Below, one piece after another: positions 8,688-18,500 of a stretch of 64,000 nucleotides of DNA (within the stretch, counting starts at the first letter, position 1; each line of letters opens with the position of its first letter). Under the pieces are notes generated by a model. The model saw nothing but the letters and a program-made list of their open reading frames with translations, did not search any database and was not told the origin of the DNA. The position numbers were made by a program, and so were the translations under genes. This stretch comes from Flavobacterium sp. Root420 (GTDB lineage: Bacteria; Bacteroidota; Bacteroidia; Flavobacteriales; Flavobacteriaceae), in contig NZ_LMEF01000031.1 of the NCBI RefSeq assembly GCF_001427905.1, positions 62,001 to 126,000 of the forward strand, written 5' to 3'.

Positions 8688-10685
8688 ATGATGAGCAACT
8701 CAGAATTTGGAAGTATTTCATTTGATTTACCAAAAAACCAATCAAATGTAATCAAGGTAATAGGTGTAGGTGGAGGCGGAAGTAATGCAATCAACCACAT
8801 GTTCAAACAAGGTATTAAAGGGGTAGATTTTATCGTTTGTAATACAGACTCACAAGCACTTCAGAATAGTGCTGTACCAAATAAAATTCAGTTAGGGATG
8901 AACTTAACAGAGGGTCTTGGAGCAGGAGCAAATCCAGATGTAGGGCAACAATCTGCTATTGAAAGTATCGCCGATATTGAAAAAATGTTAGACCGTGGTA
9001 CTAAAATGGTATTTATCACCGCTGGTATGGGTGGTGGAACAGGTACAGGTGCGGCTCCGGTAATTGCGCAATTAGCAAAAGAAAGAGAGATTTTAACGGT
9101 TGGTATCGTAACAATTCCGTTTCAGTTTGAAGGTAAAGTTCGTCAGGAACAAGCGCTTTTAGGAATCGAAAAATTACGTAAACAAGTCGATTCGTTAATT
9201 GTAATCAATAATAACAAGTTAAGAGAAGTATACGGAAATCTTGGTTTTAAAGCCGGATTCTCTAAAGCGGATGAAGTTTTGGCAACGGCCTCCAGAGGTA
9301 TTGCTGAAGTAATTACACACCACTATACTCAAAATATCGATTTACGTGACGCCAAAACTGTTTTGTCAAACAGTGGAACTGCGATCATGGGATCTTCTGT
9401 TGCTACAGGTGAAAACAGAGCGAAAGAAGCTATTATTTCAGCATTGGATTCTCCGTTATTAAACGACAACAAAATTACAGGAGCCAAAAACGTATTGTTG
9501 CTTATCGTTTCTGGATCTAATGAGATCACGCTTGATGAAATTGGAGAAATCAACGATCATATCCAGGCAGAAGCAGGTTATAACGCTAATATTATCATGG
9601 GAGTTGGTGAAGACGAAACTCTTGGTGAGGCTATTGCAGTAACTATTATTGCGACTGGTTTTGATGTTGAACAACAAAATGAAATTGTAAATACAGAACC
9701 TAAAAAAATTATTCATACGTTAGAAGATGAGCAAAGAAGTGTTCATAATCTAACGAATAAAACGGTTACATCTTTTGATTTAAATGCTGAAACACCTACT
9801 GCGAAATCAGAAGAAAAAGTTGTTTTTGATTTAATGGAAGATGAGCCTTTTGCTAATACTCATAATCCTCTAGTTCCAACTCCTGTTGCTCCAGTTGCAG
9901 TTGCTCCAACTATCAATCAGGAAGAGTTAGTGGTGATGTCAGAGTTTATCAAAAATCTTGATGTAACCTTTGAAATCGTTTCGCCAATTACAGATATCGA
10001 TTTTACGATTTCAGCTCCGGCAGCGGAAGCTGTTCAGGAAGTAAAACCAGTTCAGCAAAGAACTTTTGAAAGAGAAGAACAAACGACTTTCTCTTTTGAC
10101 TTGCCTCTTTTCAGATCTGAGCCGGAAGTTAAAAAAGAACCGGTTGTTGAGGAGAGTAAGATTTTATTCGAATTAACAAACGAAACACGCAATATCAAAG
10201 TTAACGACCCTGTACAATTTGTACCGGTAACAGAAGTTGCTGAAAATGGAGTTATCAAATATTCTCTTGAAGAATATATGGAAGTTGAGAATGATTTGAT
10301 GACGTCTAAACCAATTGAAAAAGTGGTAGAAGATGTTGTTCCTGCAGAATTGAATATTCAGTTAAAACCGAAGGTTGATTTTGCTCAGGAAGCTGATTAT
10401 GCGACAACTTCAAGTGTTTCTCCAATGGAATTGACTATCGAAGAAACGTTACGTTTGAGAGCTGAAGAAAGAAGAAAGAAACTGAAAGAATTTAACTATA
10501 AATTCCATAATAATGTTTCGAGAATTGATGAACTTGAAAAAGAGCCTGCTTACAAAAGATTAGGTATTGATCTTTCAAACAATCAATCGAATACAACCAA
10601 TTCAAGAATATCTGTTGGTACTGATAGTAATAACGATCTGCAATTGCGTTCAAATAATTCATTTTTGCACGATAACGTAGATTAA
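8688..10685 (+). CDS. ftsZ: Cell division protein FtsZ with long C-terminal extension
   Basis: Tubulin-like GTPase that forms the Z ring. The GTPase domain spans roughly residues 20-330: IGVGGGGSNAINHM, the tubulin signature GGGTGTGAAPVIA (about 115-127) and the T7-loop region around SKADEVL. A linker of some 300 residues, rich in Glu, Val and Pro, follows; the protein ends in a basic helix (RLRAEERRKKLKEF) and the tail SFLHDNVD. At 665 residues it is much longer than proteobacterial FtsZ, a known trait of Flavobacteriia. It is the last gene of the cluster, with a terminator behind it. Confidence 0.97.
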   Translation: MMSNSEFGSISFDLPKNQSNVIKVIGVGGGGSNAINHMFKQGIKGVDFIVCNTDSQALQNSAVPNKIQLGMNLTEGLGAGANPDVGQQSAIESIADIEKMLDRGTKMVFITAGMGGGTGTGAAPVIAQLAKEREILTVGIVTIPFQFEGKVRQEQALLGIEKLRKQVDSLIVINNNKLREVYGNLGFKAGFSKADEVLATASRGIAEVITHHYTQNIDLRDAKTVLSNSGTAIMGSSVATGENRAKEAIISALDSPLLNDNKITGAKNVLLLIVSGSNEITLDEIGEINDHIQAEAGYNANIIMGVGEDETLGEAIAVTIIATGFDVEQQNEIVNTEPKKIIHTLEDEQRSVHNLTNKTVTSFDLNAETPTAKSEEKVVFDLMEDEPFANTHNPLVPTPVAPVAVAPTINQEELVVMSEFIKNLDVTFEIVSPITDIDFTISAPAAEAVQEVKPVQQRTFEREEQTTFSFDLPLFRSEPEVKKEPVVEESKILFELTNETRNIKVNDPVQFVPVTEVAENGVIKYSLEEYMEVENDLMTSKPIEKVVEDVVPAELNIQLKPKVDFAQEADYATTSSVSPMELTIEETLRLRAEERRKKLKEFNYKFHNNVSRIDELEKEPAYKRLGIDLSNNQSNTTNSRISVGTDSNNDLQLRSNNSFLHDNVD

Positions 10686-10706
10686 GTTTACATTCATAAT
10701 ATTAGG

Positions 10707-10748
10707 ATAACCCGAAAATTGGATTTAATTTTCGGGTTATTTTTTTTA
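10707..10748 (+). terminator. Intrinsic terminator after ftsZ
   Basis: ATAACCCGAAAATT (10707-10720) pairs perfectly with AATTTTCGGGTTAT (10727-10740) around a 6-base loop, followed by a run of T. It closes the division cluster. Confidence 0.9.
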
Positions 10749-10886
10749 TCTTCGCACAGAATTTCGAAATTTGACTTCTTTATTAGACTTTTAAAGTGAA
10801 TCTTATTATCAGTTTGAGTGAAGTCGAAAACAATTTCAAATAATCACATCATTTATAAGCCTGGCTTATTTAAATAAAATAAAAAA

Positions 10887-11336
10887 ATGAGTTTACAAAC
10901 ATTAATCATGGACGAGATCAAAACCGCCATGAGAGCAAAAGATACAGTTGCATTAGAAGCATTAAGAGCTATTAAATCGGAGATGTTATTGGCTGCAACA
11001 GCTACAGGTTCTAAAGAAGAATTAACTGAAGACGATGAAGTTAAATTACTTCAGAGACTTGTTAAAACCCGTAAAGAAAGCGCCAGAATTTTTACAGAAC
11101 AAAATCGCCCTGATTTAGCTGAACCAGAATTGGCTCAGGTTGCTGTAATCGAGAAATTTTTGCCAGCTCAATTAAGCGAAGAAGAAGTAGAAGCAGTGGT
11201 AGCAAAAATCATTGCTGAAACTGGAGCTTCTGGAATTGCTTCAATGGGTAAAGTTATGGGATTAGCTTCTGCTCAATTAGGCGGAACTGCTGAAGGAAAA
11301 ACCATTTCTGCAATTGTGAAGAAACTTTTAGTATAA
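10887..11336 (+). CDS. GatB/YqeY-domain protein
   Basis: A 149-residue protein of the YqeY family, related to the tail domain of the GatB amidotransferase subunit. N-terminal helices (LIMDEIKTAMRAKDTVALEALRAIKSE) are followed by the typical C-terminal part with EKFLPAQLSEEE and GKVMGLASAQLGGTAEG. Such stand-alone proteins are thought to bind tRNA or help aminoacyl-tRNA metabolism, but the exact role is not established. A tRNA-Arg gene lies 72 bases downstream. Confidence 0.92.
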   Translation: MSLQTLIMDEIKTAMRAKDTVALEALRAIKSEMLLAATATGSKEELTEDDEVKLLQRLVKTRKESARIFTEQNRPDLAEPELAQVAVIEKFLPAQLSEEEVEAVVAKIIAETGASGIASMGKVMGLASAQLGGTAEGKTISAIVKKLLV

Positions 11337-11352
11337 AAAATTTTAGATTGCA

Positions 11353-11397
11353 GAGTTTAGATTTTAGATTCCAATTGGTAATCTAAAATCTAAACTC
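11353..11397. repeat. Long perfect hairpin made of TAGATTT words
   Basis: GAGTTTAGATTTTAGATT (11353-11370) pairs without mismatch with AATCTAAAATCTAAACTC (11380-11397), an 18-bp stem with a 9-base loop. There is no poly-T tail. Its words are those of the 7-bp tandem array at 26203-26299, which suggests a common origin. Confidence 0.7.
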
Positions 11398-11408
11398 ATA
11401 AATCAAAC

Positions 11409-11482
11409 GACCGCGTAGTTCAACTGGATAGAATATCAGATTTCGGCTCTGAGGGTTGGGGGTTCGAACCCCTCCGCGGTCA
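11409..11482 (+). tRNA. tRNA-Arg, anticodon TCG
   Basis: A full cloverleaf of 74 bases: acceptor GACCGCG (11409-11415) with CGCGGTC (11475-11481) and discriminator A; D stem GTTC/GAAT; anticodon stem TCAGA/TCTGA around loop TTTCGGC, giving anticodon UCG for CGA codons; variable loop GGGTT; T arm GGGGG-TTCGAAC-CCCTC. The terminal CCA is not encoded. Confidence 0.95.
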
Positions 11483-11492
11483 CTAAAAAAAG

Positions 11493-11528
11493 AAAAAGCC
11501 TGAGAATGTTGATTCTCAGGCTTTTTTT
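11493..11528 (+). terminator. Terminator after tRNA-Arg
   Basis: AAAAAGCCTGAGAAT (11493-11507) pairs with ATTCTCAGGCTTTTT (11512-11526) around GTTG, followed by T. A decayed relative of this hairpin and its downstream flank is found at about 12950-13050. Confidence 0.9.
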
Positions 11529-11679
11529 ATGGGTTCGAAGTTCTCTTGTAATTTTTTTGCTTTTTAAAAGAATACTATTTGTAAGTAATTTTGGTTCGAA
11601 CCCAACCATTGGGCTTTAATTTTATAGGCACAATAATTTTGTGTTAAAAAATGACTTAAAAAGATTCTATAATACTTCC

Positions 11680-11687
11680 TAACTTTG
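11680..11687 (+). promoter_or_regulatory. -7 element TAACTTTG upstream of the AraC-type gene
   Basis: Matches the Bacteroidetes -7 consensus TAnnTTTG, 64 bases before the ATG at 11752. No TTG is found at the usual distance upstream, so this is half a promoter only. Confidence 0.4.
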
Positions 11688-11751
11688 TCTTCAATATTCG
11701 TTTGCAAATTCAAATAATATTTAATTAATAAGACACTATAGATCAAAACGA

Positions 11752-12693
11752 ATGACAAAAGAAGAGTCTATTAAAGAGTACTACTTTAGAATCAATAAAA
11801 GTATAGATTATATTAAAGAAAACCTTCATGAAGAACTTTCTTTAGAAAAACTGGCTATCCTTTCTAATTTCTCAAAATTTCATTTCCATAGAATTTTTAA
11901 ATCAGTAACAGGGACCACAGTCAATGAGTTTATTAAAAATGCAAAGATAGAAAGAGCTCTATTTTTCTTAATGAACAATCCTTCAAAAACGATTAGTGAA
12001 ATAGCCAATGATTGTGGTTTTCTAAGCATTTCATCTTTTTCAAGAAGTTTTCGTGAAGTCAAACAAATAACACCAAGTGAATGGCGAAAGCTGTATCAAA
12101 ATAGCAATATTGGTATAACAGATAGCAATATTGGAAAAATGCAGTCGGAAATCGAAAACTACCTTGCACTCAAATTAAATAATTTAAAAAAGATTGAAAT
12201 GAGTGAAATTATGAAACTTGATTTTGAAATCAAAAAACTAGAGGCGTTTAATGTTATTTACATCAGAAGTCTCAATATCCACAATCATGATAGCGAAACC
12301 TTTGGGGAAATGTTTAAACAGCTTTTTAGCTGGGCTTCTCCCAGAAATTTAGTGAATTTTCCTGAAACCAAAGCATTAACTGTTTATAGAAGTAATGCTA
12401 ATTTATTAGGAATGCTTCAGGCAGATGTTTGTTTGTCTGTTCCTAAGAAAACAGTGGGAGAAGGGATAATTGGCAGTACAATAATAAGCGGTGGATTATA
12501 TGCTATTTTTCATAAAGAAGCCCCTATGTCTGAATGTTTTAAAACTTGGAATTATATTTACGAAGTATGGTTTGAAGAAAATGGTTATCAGCCAGATAAT
12601 AGAAATTTCTTTTTAAGTCATTTAAATGATCCTAAATTACATCCTGAAAACTTTCATATTATTGATATTTATATACCAATTAAATTACTATGA
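11752..12693 (+). CDS. AraC-family regulator with GyrI-like effector domain
   Basis: Transcription regulator of 313 residues. The DNA-binding domain is N-terminal (about 12-115) with two helix-turn-helix units: LSLEKLAILSNFSKFHFHRIFK and ISEIANDCGFLSISSFSRSFR. The C-terminal half (about 155-312) resembles the GyrI-like small-molecule-binding domain fused to Rob/SoxS-like regulators, so a small or hydrophobic ligand probably acts as inducer. No target gene is adjacent on the same strand. It sits between the tRNA-Arg flank and a decayed copy of that flank, which suggests acquisition as an islet. Confidence 0.9.
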   Translation: MTKEESIKEYYFRINKSIDYIKENLHEELSLEKLAILSNFSKFHFHRIFKSVTGTTVNEFIKNAKIERALFFLMNNPSKTISEIANDCGFLSISSFSRSFREVKQITPSEWRKLYQNSNIGITDSNIGKMQSEIENYLALKLNNLKKIEMSEIMKLDFEIKKLEAFNVIYIRSLNIHNHDSETFGEMFKQLFSWASPRNLVNFPETKALTVYRSNANLLGMLQADVCLSVPKKTVGEGIIGSTIISGGLYAIFHKEAPMSECFKTWNYIYEVWFEENGYQPDNRNFFLSHLNDPKLHPENFHIIDIYIPIKLL

Positions 12694-13045
12694 TAATTGT
12701 GAAATTTATAAACTCCAATAAAATGAAAACTAACTTAATTCAAATTTAATGAAATTATCATTTATTGTCTCATTTTCTTTGACAGGTAACGGTTTGCGAT
12801 TTAATTTTAGAATGAAGTATTTTTAAGAGAATTCAAATAAGACATTTGGATCAAGGTTTTAATGAAGGAAAAATAGAGATCTGGAATTAATTTTATTTAA
12901 TATCTTCAGATCTGCCCCATAAAAGATTCGAATTCTGTAGCGTTAGGGTTACTATAAAAAACGAAAGCCTGAGAGTTTTATATTCTTAGGCTTTTTTATG
13001 GTTCAAAAATTCTTTCGTTTTTAGAAAACCAGTGTTTGCAAGCAA
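12694..13045. other. Intergenic stretch with decayed copy of the tRNA-Arg flank
   Basis: No gene is seen. AGATCTG (12877-12883) and CAGATCT (12907-12913) form a short inverted repeat. From 12925 the text GATTCGAATTC recalls a tRNA T arm, and 12950-13050 follows the order of the tRNA-Arg downstream region: ACTA plus A-run, AGCCTGAGA hairpin with AGGCTTTTTTAT, then GGTTC, and TTTGCAAGCAATT. The hairpin here still has a T tail and may terminate transcription. Confidence 0.5.
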
Positions 13046-13504
13046 TTATTTTTCACAAATTTCTTTCAGCTTGTCGAGTGCTTTTGGGTAAGTCTCGTTC
13101 ATATAAGCTACAAAATCTTCAGTTGTGTCTAAGTCAGCAGTAACGGTTGTCGTTCCATTGTTTTCTTGGAAGGTGTAGTTTTCAAATCCGTTTGCCCATT
13201 TTTCTACTTCTGGTCCTTCTGTTATTTCCTTATCTCCTTTTAAAAGTGCATAATGTTGAATAGAAACAAATTGGTTAGGAATATTTTCAACTATCCTGGA
13301 CACCATACCTCCCTTTTCTCCTTTTTCATCTATTCCAATAAATAGAATTTTACTTCCTTTGTCCCAATTTCCTTCATAGGTAGAGGTGGGGTTAAACAAT
13401 GAAGCCCATTGTTCATATGTTGATTTACTGGTAATGCCAAGCATAATATCATATATCTTGGTTACAGGTGCATTGATGCTTACTTTGAATTGTAACTTTT
13501 TCAT
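13046..13504 (-). CDS. SRPBCC-domain protein (START/AHSA1-like)
   Basis: A 152-residue cytoplasmic protein of the SRPBCC superfamily, a helix-grip fold that binds hydrophobic ligands. It starts with KLQFKVSINAPVTKIYDIML, the usual first strand and helix, includes WDKGSKILFIGIDEKGEKGGM, and ends in a long helix (FVAYMNETYPKALDKLKEI). No catalytic signature is visible and the ligand is unknown. It is transcribed alone. Confidence 0.85.
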   Translation of the reverse strand: MKKLQFKVSINAPVTKIYDIMLGITSKSTYEQWASLFNPTSTYEGNWDKGSKILFIGIDEKGEKGGMVSRIVENIPNQFVSIQHYALLKGDKEITEGPEVEKWANGFENYTFQENNGTTTVTADLDTTEDFVAYMNETYPKALDKLKEICEK

Positions 13505-14050
13505 AATATTAAATATTTGGTTGGAACTAATCTTTCAAATTGTTATGAGCTATAATACTAGCGGTCGTTTTACATAATATATAATGCTCGCACGCTTCAA
13601 TCAATAGCAGAGTACTTTCTGCTAAACAAAATTATGAAATAAAATAGTAATTCCACTAAATCCGCAAAACGATTGAAGCCTGTGTTAGCTAGGAATTTAA
13701 TTTTTGATCTGATATTCTGGCTTTGATTTACATAAAAAAACCTTTCTCTAGTTTCAATGCTTTCTATGTATAAGTTTAAAGCCAAAGAGTGTGTATCAAC
13801 CAATATAATCACTCTTTATAGATGTTTTATTTGCAGATTCAATGTTCACATATAAAATCAGAGTATCTTTACCCATGATTGCGATAAAGAATATGGAGTT
13901 GGTTGATTATCTTTCCTCATAACTCAAAATTCTCGTTTCAAGTCATGAAATTATAAAAACAAAATTTTATTAATAAACATTAACTATTGCTAGTTGCATT
14001 CCTTTTTAGGTTTTTATTAGTTTTCGCATTCAACCTTAATAAGCCATAAT
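13505..14050. other. Intergenic stretch without recognisable gene
   Basis: A 546-base AT-rich stretch. A 71-codon open frame on the - strand (13597-13812) has no family resemblance and no promoter. A short inverted pair GCTTCAATC / GATTGAAGC lies at about 13595 and 13671. Nothing else is recognised; it may be decayed sequence. Confidence 0.4.
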
Positions 14051-14869
14051 ATGACATTAATTTCCAAAGAAAAATTTTCAGAAGCTGCTGGCCTTTCTAA
14101 AATTCCTATTCCCGGATTATCTTCTTATTTAATGAAAGTATTGAAAATTAATAATTTAAATACTATTGTAAAAGAGGCCGGTAATCTCGAAGGTGCAGAT
14201 TTTGCTAATCATGTATTAATGAAAATTGGTGTGAATGTTCAATTTGATGCTGCCGAATTATTAAATATTCCGCGTGAAGGTGCTTTTATAGTTGTTGCAA
14301 ATCACCCGTATGGAGGTATCGAATCATTAGCTTTATTAAGTACAATTGCGAAAGTACGTCCGGATACAATGTATATGGGAAATTTTTTATTAAAGGAAAT
14401 TCCAAATCTTGAAAAATGCATTATTGCAGTAAACCCCTTTGAAAATGTGCAAAATTCTGCGAGTATTACGGGATTAAAAATGACACTCAAAGCCTTATCA
14501 GAAGGTATTCCTGTCGCAATATTTCCTGCTGGAGAAGTTTCATCTTATGATTTTAAGACAAGTGAAATTACAGATCCGGAGTGGCATCCGGTAGTAGGTA
14601 AAATTATCTGTAAGGCAGATGTACCTATTTTGCCAATATATTTTCATGGAAACAATGGTTATTTTTTCAGTATGTTAAAATCAATTCATCCGATGTTGCA
14701 AACCTCAAAACTAATCTCGGAACTCTTTAACAAACAAGGACATGCTTTAAAGATGACTATCGGAGAAGCTATTTTTTTAACCAGGGTTAGAGGTAAAGTT
14801 TCTGATCCTCTAATGTTAAAAAATCTTAGAAGCAAACTATACGCTCTCAAAAATCAATTACATAATTAA
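14051..14869 (+). CDS. Lysophospholipid/acyl-ACP acyltransferase (PlsC/hemolysin-like)
   Basis: A 272-residue acyltransferase of the glycerolipid acyltransferase superfamily. The acceptor motif appears as ANHPYGGIES, close to the NHPFGGxDG form found in hemolysin/OlsB-type ornithine-lipid acyltransferases, and the second block is IFPAGEVSSYD. The probable substrate is a lysolipid or aminolipid at the inner membrane. There is no partner gene next to it that would fix the product. A weak hairpin with T run follows at 15007-15038. Confidence 0.85.
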   Translation: MTLISKEKFSEAAGLSKIPIPGLSSYLMKVLKINNLNTIVKEAGNLEGADFANHVLMKIGVNVQFDAAELLNIPREGAFIVVANHPYGGIESLALLSTIAKVRPDTMYMGNFLLKEIPNLEKCIIAVNPFENVQNSASITGLKMTLKALSEGIPVAIFPAGEVSSYDFKTSEITDPEWHPVVGKIICKADVPILPIYFHGNNGYFFSMLKSIHPMLQTSKLISELFNKQGHALKMTIGEAIFLTRVRGKVSDPLMLKNLRSKLYALKNQLHN

Positions 14870-15006
14870 AGGGTTCAGGTCTATTTAATACTTATGACAA
14901 ACTTTGAAAGTTAAATACTTTTTCTTTCAAGCTTCTATCAAGTCGTTTAAAATCTGAAATCTTCAGGAAAAAGTTTTAAATTCTACACCAATGAATTCAC
15001 TAAAGC

Positions 15007-15038
15007 AAAAAACCTATTTCATAATGAAATGGTTTTTT
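15007..15038. terminator. Terminator-like hairpin between convergent genes
   Basis: AAAAAACC-T-ATTTC pairs with GAAAT-GGTTTTTT with one bulged base and a 5-base loop. T runs are present on both strands, so it can serve the acyltransferase gene (+) and the small gene at 15040-15225 (-). Confidence 0.6.
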
Positions 15039-15039
15039 T

Positions 15040-15225
15040 TTATATCTTTTTCTTAGAATTTTTTACCAGAATAAAAATTGCAAACGCAAAGCAAAGTATG
15101 TAAATAACGGCTAATGCCGGTTTCTCAAATTTTAGATTTTCAAAGTCGAATTGCTTGTACAATGTAACGCCTAAAATAATGGCAACAATCCAAAAGATAA
15201 AGGTTACTACTTTTTTATTTTCCAT
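15040..15225 (-). CDS. Small membrane protein with two hydrophobic segments
   Basis: A 61-residue protein: Lys-rich start MENKKVV, a hydrophobic segment (about 7-22), a short charged loop (QFDFENLKFEKP), a second hydrophobic segment (about 36-54) and a Lys-rich end. Its compact two-helix topology and the terminator behind it support a real gene. No family is recognised. Confidence 0.6.
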   Translation of the reverse strand: MENKKVVTFIFWIVAIILGVTLYKQFDFENLKFEKPALAVIYILCFAFAIFILVKNSKKKI

Positions 15226-15364
15226 GATTTCAATGTTTTATAAATGTGATAATTATTATTTCTATTACAATTTCAAAAATAACGTAATAACGAAGATAGT
15301 AAAGAATAAGAAATTATTTATATTTTTTTTGGATATACATGTGATGAAAAACAAGACCTCTCAT

Positions 15365-15456
15365 CTAGCCCCGATAGCAGCGGTATCTCCCGATTTAGAA
15401 AAACAAAGTTTTTTAGCCGTAGTTTTTGTTAATCGGGAATATAGCGGATAGCGGGA
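15365..15456 (-). repeat. Dispersed palindromic intergenic repeat, copy R1 (reverse)
   Basis: Read on the - strand it runs CTATCCGCTATATTCCCGAT ... ATACCGCTGCTATCGGGGCTAG, matching copies R2 (18932-19022), R3 (23186-23280) and R4 (46739-46892). The middle forms a hairpin that differs between copies, while the ends are conserved. Confidence 0.75.
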
Positions 15457-15513
15457 CCAAACGTATTTTGAAAACGAAATTTTTCTGCTCCAAAACAAAA
15501 ACAAACAGACAAG

Positions 15514-15561
15514 AAAAAGGTTTTAATTGACATACTTTCATATGTCAATTAAAACCTTTTT
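15514..15561. terminator. Bidirectional terminator with 21-bp perfect stem
   Basis: AAAAAGGTTTTAATTGACATA (15514-15534) pairs with the complementary arm at 15541-15561 around CTTTCA. It lies 20 bases past the stop of the large - strand gene and terminates it. Confidence 0.9.
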
Positions 15562-15581
15562 CGCTAAAAAAGAATCAATAA

Positions 15582-18500
15582 TTAATCAATCACAACTTCT
15601 GCAAGATTTTGATTTTCTTTGATTTTACCAAGCTGAATCGTTTGCAATTTTCGTTCTGTGATTCCATTTTTAGAAGTATAAACTTCAACCATTACTGTTG
15701 TTGGGCCATTTTCGGTTAAAGTTCTTTCTCCAAAATAATTCGATTTGATGATGTATTTCCCTTTCACGGCATTTCGTAATAAATATTGTTCCGGACCGTA
15801 ACCTTGTGTGAAATCTTTAGAGAAACGGGCACCAATTTCGGTATCGCGATGTCCGTAATAACACTCTTCGTTGGTTGGTTCTATAATGTGCAGGTCGATA
15901 TCTGTATCCATTTGATTCCAGTTTAGGATAATGCGGATCGCAACTGGCATTTTGTTTAGATATTTCTTGTCCAGTTTATCTGTTTTAATGCCGCTGTGTT
16001 CCTGAATCATTCTGTTTAAATCCATTAAAATAATATCTTCTACACCAGAATATTGTCCGCTCATTTCACCGAAATAGTTTACTTCTAAAGCCTTGATCAA
16101 TTCATCAAAAGCAGCCTGATATTGTTTATTATCTTCCAGTGTTAAAGCCAAATCACGGTGCGCCTGTGGTTCCTGCTCTCTCCATTTTGCTACCTGAGTG
16201 GCGGTGAACAAAGCATCTTCATACGTTCCCCACTGGCGTAATAGATAAGTCAGCGATTTGTAAAGTTGATGATTCTCTAAACCTAAATCGGCAATATTGC
16301 TCAATACTAACAACGCTTTTTCCTTATCGCCATTGTCGTAAAAGTAATTGGCTACATCAAAATAAAAATTCGGATTGTTGATTTGGTCTGTACGTAACTC
16401 AAGGTACAAACTGTATCTTTTATCAGCCGGAGCATTGGCCAAAACTTTCAAATAAATTCTGTCCGGATTCCAGGTGTTCACTTTGGTTTGGTTAAAGCTG
16501 GAATAACCAACAGTAACATCCAAATTAGAATCTACAACATTTTGATTCTGGATTGCGTTTTCAGAAAGAGGTGCATTGCTAACAGCAACTCCTGCAACTT
16601 TTCCGGCCAATGCTTTTTCAACGGTTATATTTGGAGCTGAAATACTCTCCGAACGTACCATCATCGCAGAAGCAGTAGTGTAATTTCTTTTTTCTTTTTT
16701 ATCTGATTCCTCGTCCTCTTCAACATCATCTCGTCGGCGACTTGTTCCATATCCAACAGTCACAACTTCCTGTAATTCCTGATGGGCACTTCTCAAGGTT
16801 ATATTGTAATTTCTTCCTCTTCCAACTCTTATCTCCTGCGTCTCCATCCCAATATAACTAACCTGTAGTTTATCGCCACTTACAGCATCAATGCCAAATT
16901 TGCCATCAAAATCTGTTTGGGTATTGCGTTTACTACCTTTTACAACAATTGTCGCTCCGGGTAACGGAAGCCCACCTTCGTCTAAAACAACACCTCTTAC
17001 ATTACCAGTAATTTTAGAATTTGATTCTGGTTTCGGAATATTATATTTTGTATTCTTATCCCACCAGGTTTTAAGCTGTTCGTAATAACTGGCGACATTT
17101 TCCCAGTTGCTGAATTTTTTTGCCTGTGCGCTGGCCAATTGTTGTTTCATGATATTATCAAATTCGGCTCTCAATTCTGCAGGTGGAATAATGTCATATT
17201 GAATATAATCGTGCAGACTTTCTAAAACAATAAGCGAAGTATTTTGCGTTACAATTCCGTATCGTTTTCCCAGCGCTTCAATTTCATCAGCATTTGTTTT
17301 ATACTGAATTTCAAGATTTGCTATTTTCTTTTGTGCCCACAATTTTTCGATGCTAATTTCTCCGGAAACCGGAATTGTCGCATCAATATGTATTGTTTTT
17401 TCTAATACAGTTTTTTCGTCATATCCAAAAAGCAATACCACATCATTTTTGCTTTTCAATGAAATTCCGGCAACGCTAAAGCTTCCTGAAACCGGCGTTC
17501 CGGCCATCGGGTATAAATCGGTTACCAGATAATTTTCTTTGATTCCCAGAAATTTCAAACTCTGATACATCAATTTATCATAAGCGTCTTCAATCTTTAA
17601 CTGATTCAGATTAATGAAATTTCCGCCAGTTTTTATCGCGTTATAATTCAAAAAAGCATAATCTGATGAGCCCAAAGAACTAATCGTATAAATTGGTTTT
17701 TTAGTAGTATTTAATAAGTTTGAACTTAAAGAAGATAAGCCATCCGTAAAAAATAAATATTCATCATGAACAGGCAATTTGATTTTTGAGAATCGGGTGC
17801 CGCCATCGTAAACCACATTTTCTAAAACTGATTTCAAGGCAGACCAATCTCCGTTTTGAATGGTATAAGTGCTCTTTTTTTCGAAATTATAACCTGCAAG
17901 ATACAAAGTCACCGATACGTTTTTCAATTGATTAAAATAGGCGGCAAGCAATTGTAGTTCTTTTTTAATATTTCGGTTTTTGCAGCTTAGCGAAACATCC
18001 CAAATCAAACCAATGGTATTTGGGTTTTTCTTCAATATTTTAGGACTATCCAAAATTGTATTGGCATAAAAATAATGCTGATCATTAACACTTTGGGCCA
18101 CAACACTCGGAATTTCAGCACGAATCGGAATCGTGATGACTAATTTATCCTTAAGCTGATAATTCACTTTTTTAATCGAAGTCAGATAAGACTGATTCTG
18201 ATTTTCTAATGCCAGAATTCCTTCTTCATTCGCAATGGTTGGTGCCGCGGTTGCCCCCAAAACCGCGACGTCCAACTCAAAAACATCCAGTTTCCCGGAA
18301 TAACTGCTCAACATTTGGTACGATAAATGTGTCGCATCAAAACTGCTTAATTCCTGTTCATATCCAATAATTACGATACGTTCTTTTCCCGGCATCAAAG
18401 GATAAATGCGGGTCCTGAAATTATTTCCTTCTACTTTCTCTAATAATCCCGGATCGACACGACGGTGTTCAACAGCTTCAAAAACCTGTTTCCCTTTGTT

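Larger units (their letters stand above)
15226..15581. other. Intergenic stretch holding repeat copy R1 and a terminator
   Basis: No gene is supported here. It contains dispersed repeat copy R1 (15365-15456) and the 21-bp hairpin at 15514-15561. The first 130 bases are the probable promoter region of the small membrane protein, without a recognisable -7 box. Confidence 0.5.

Noticed and set aside
13597..13812. 71-codon open frame on the - strand
   Set aside because: No promoter, no recognisable domain, low-complexity composition; likely random in an AT-rich spacer.
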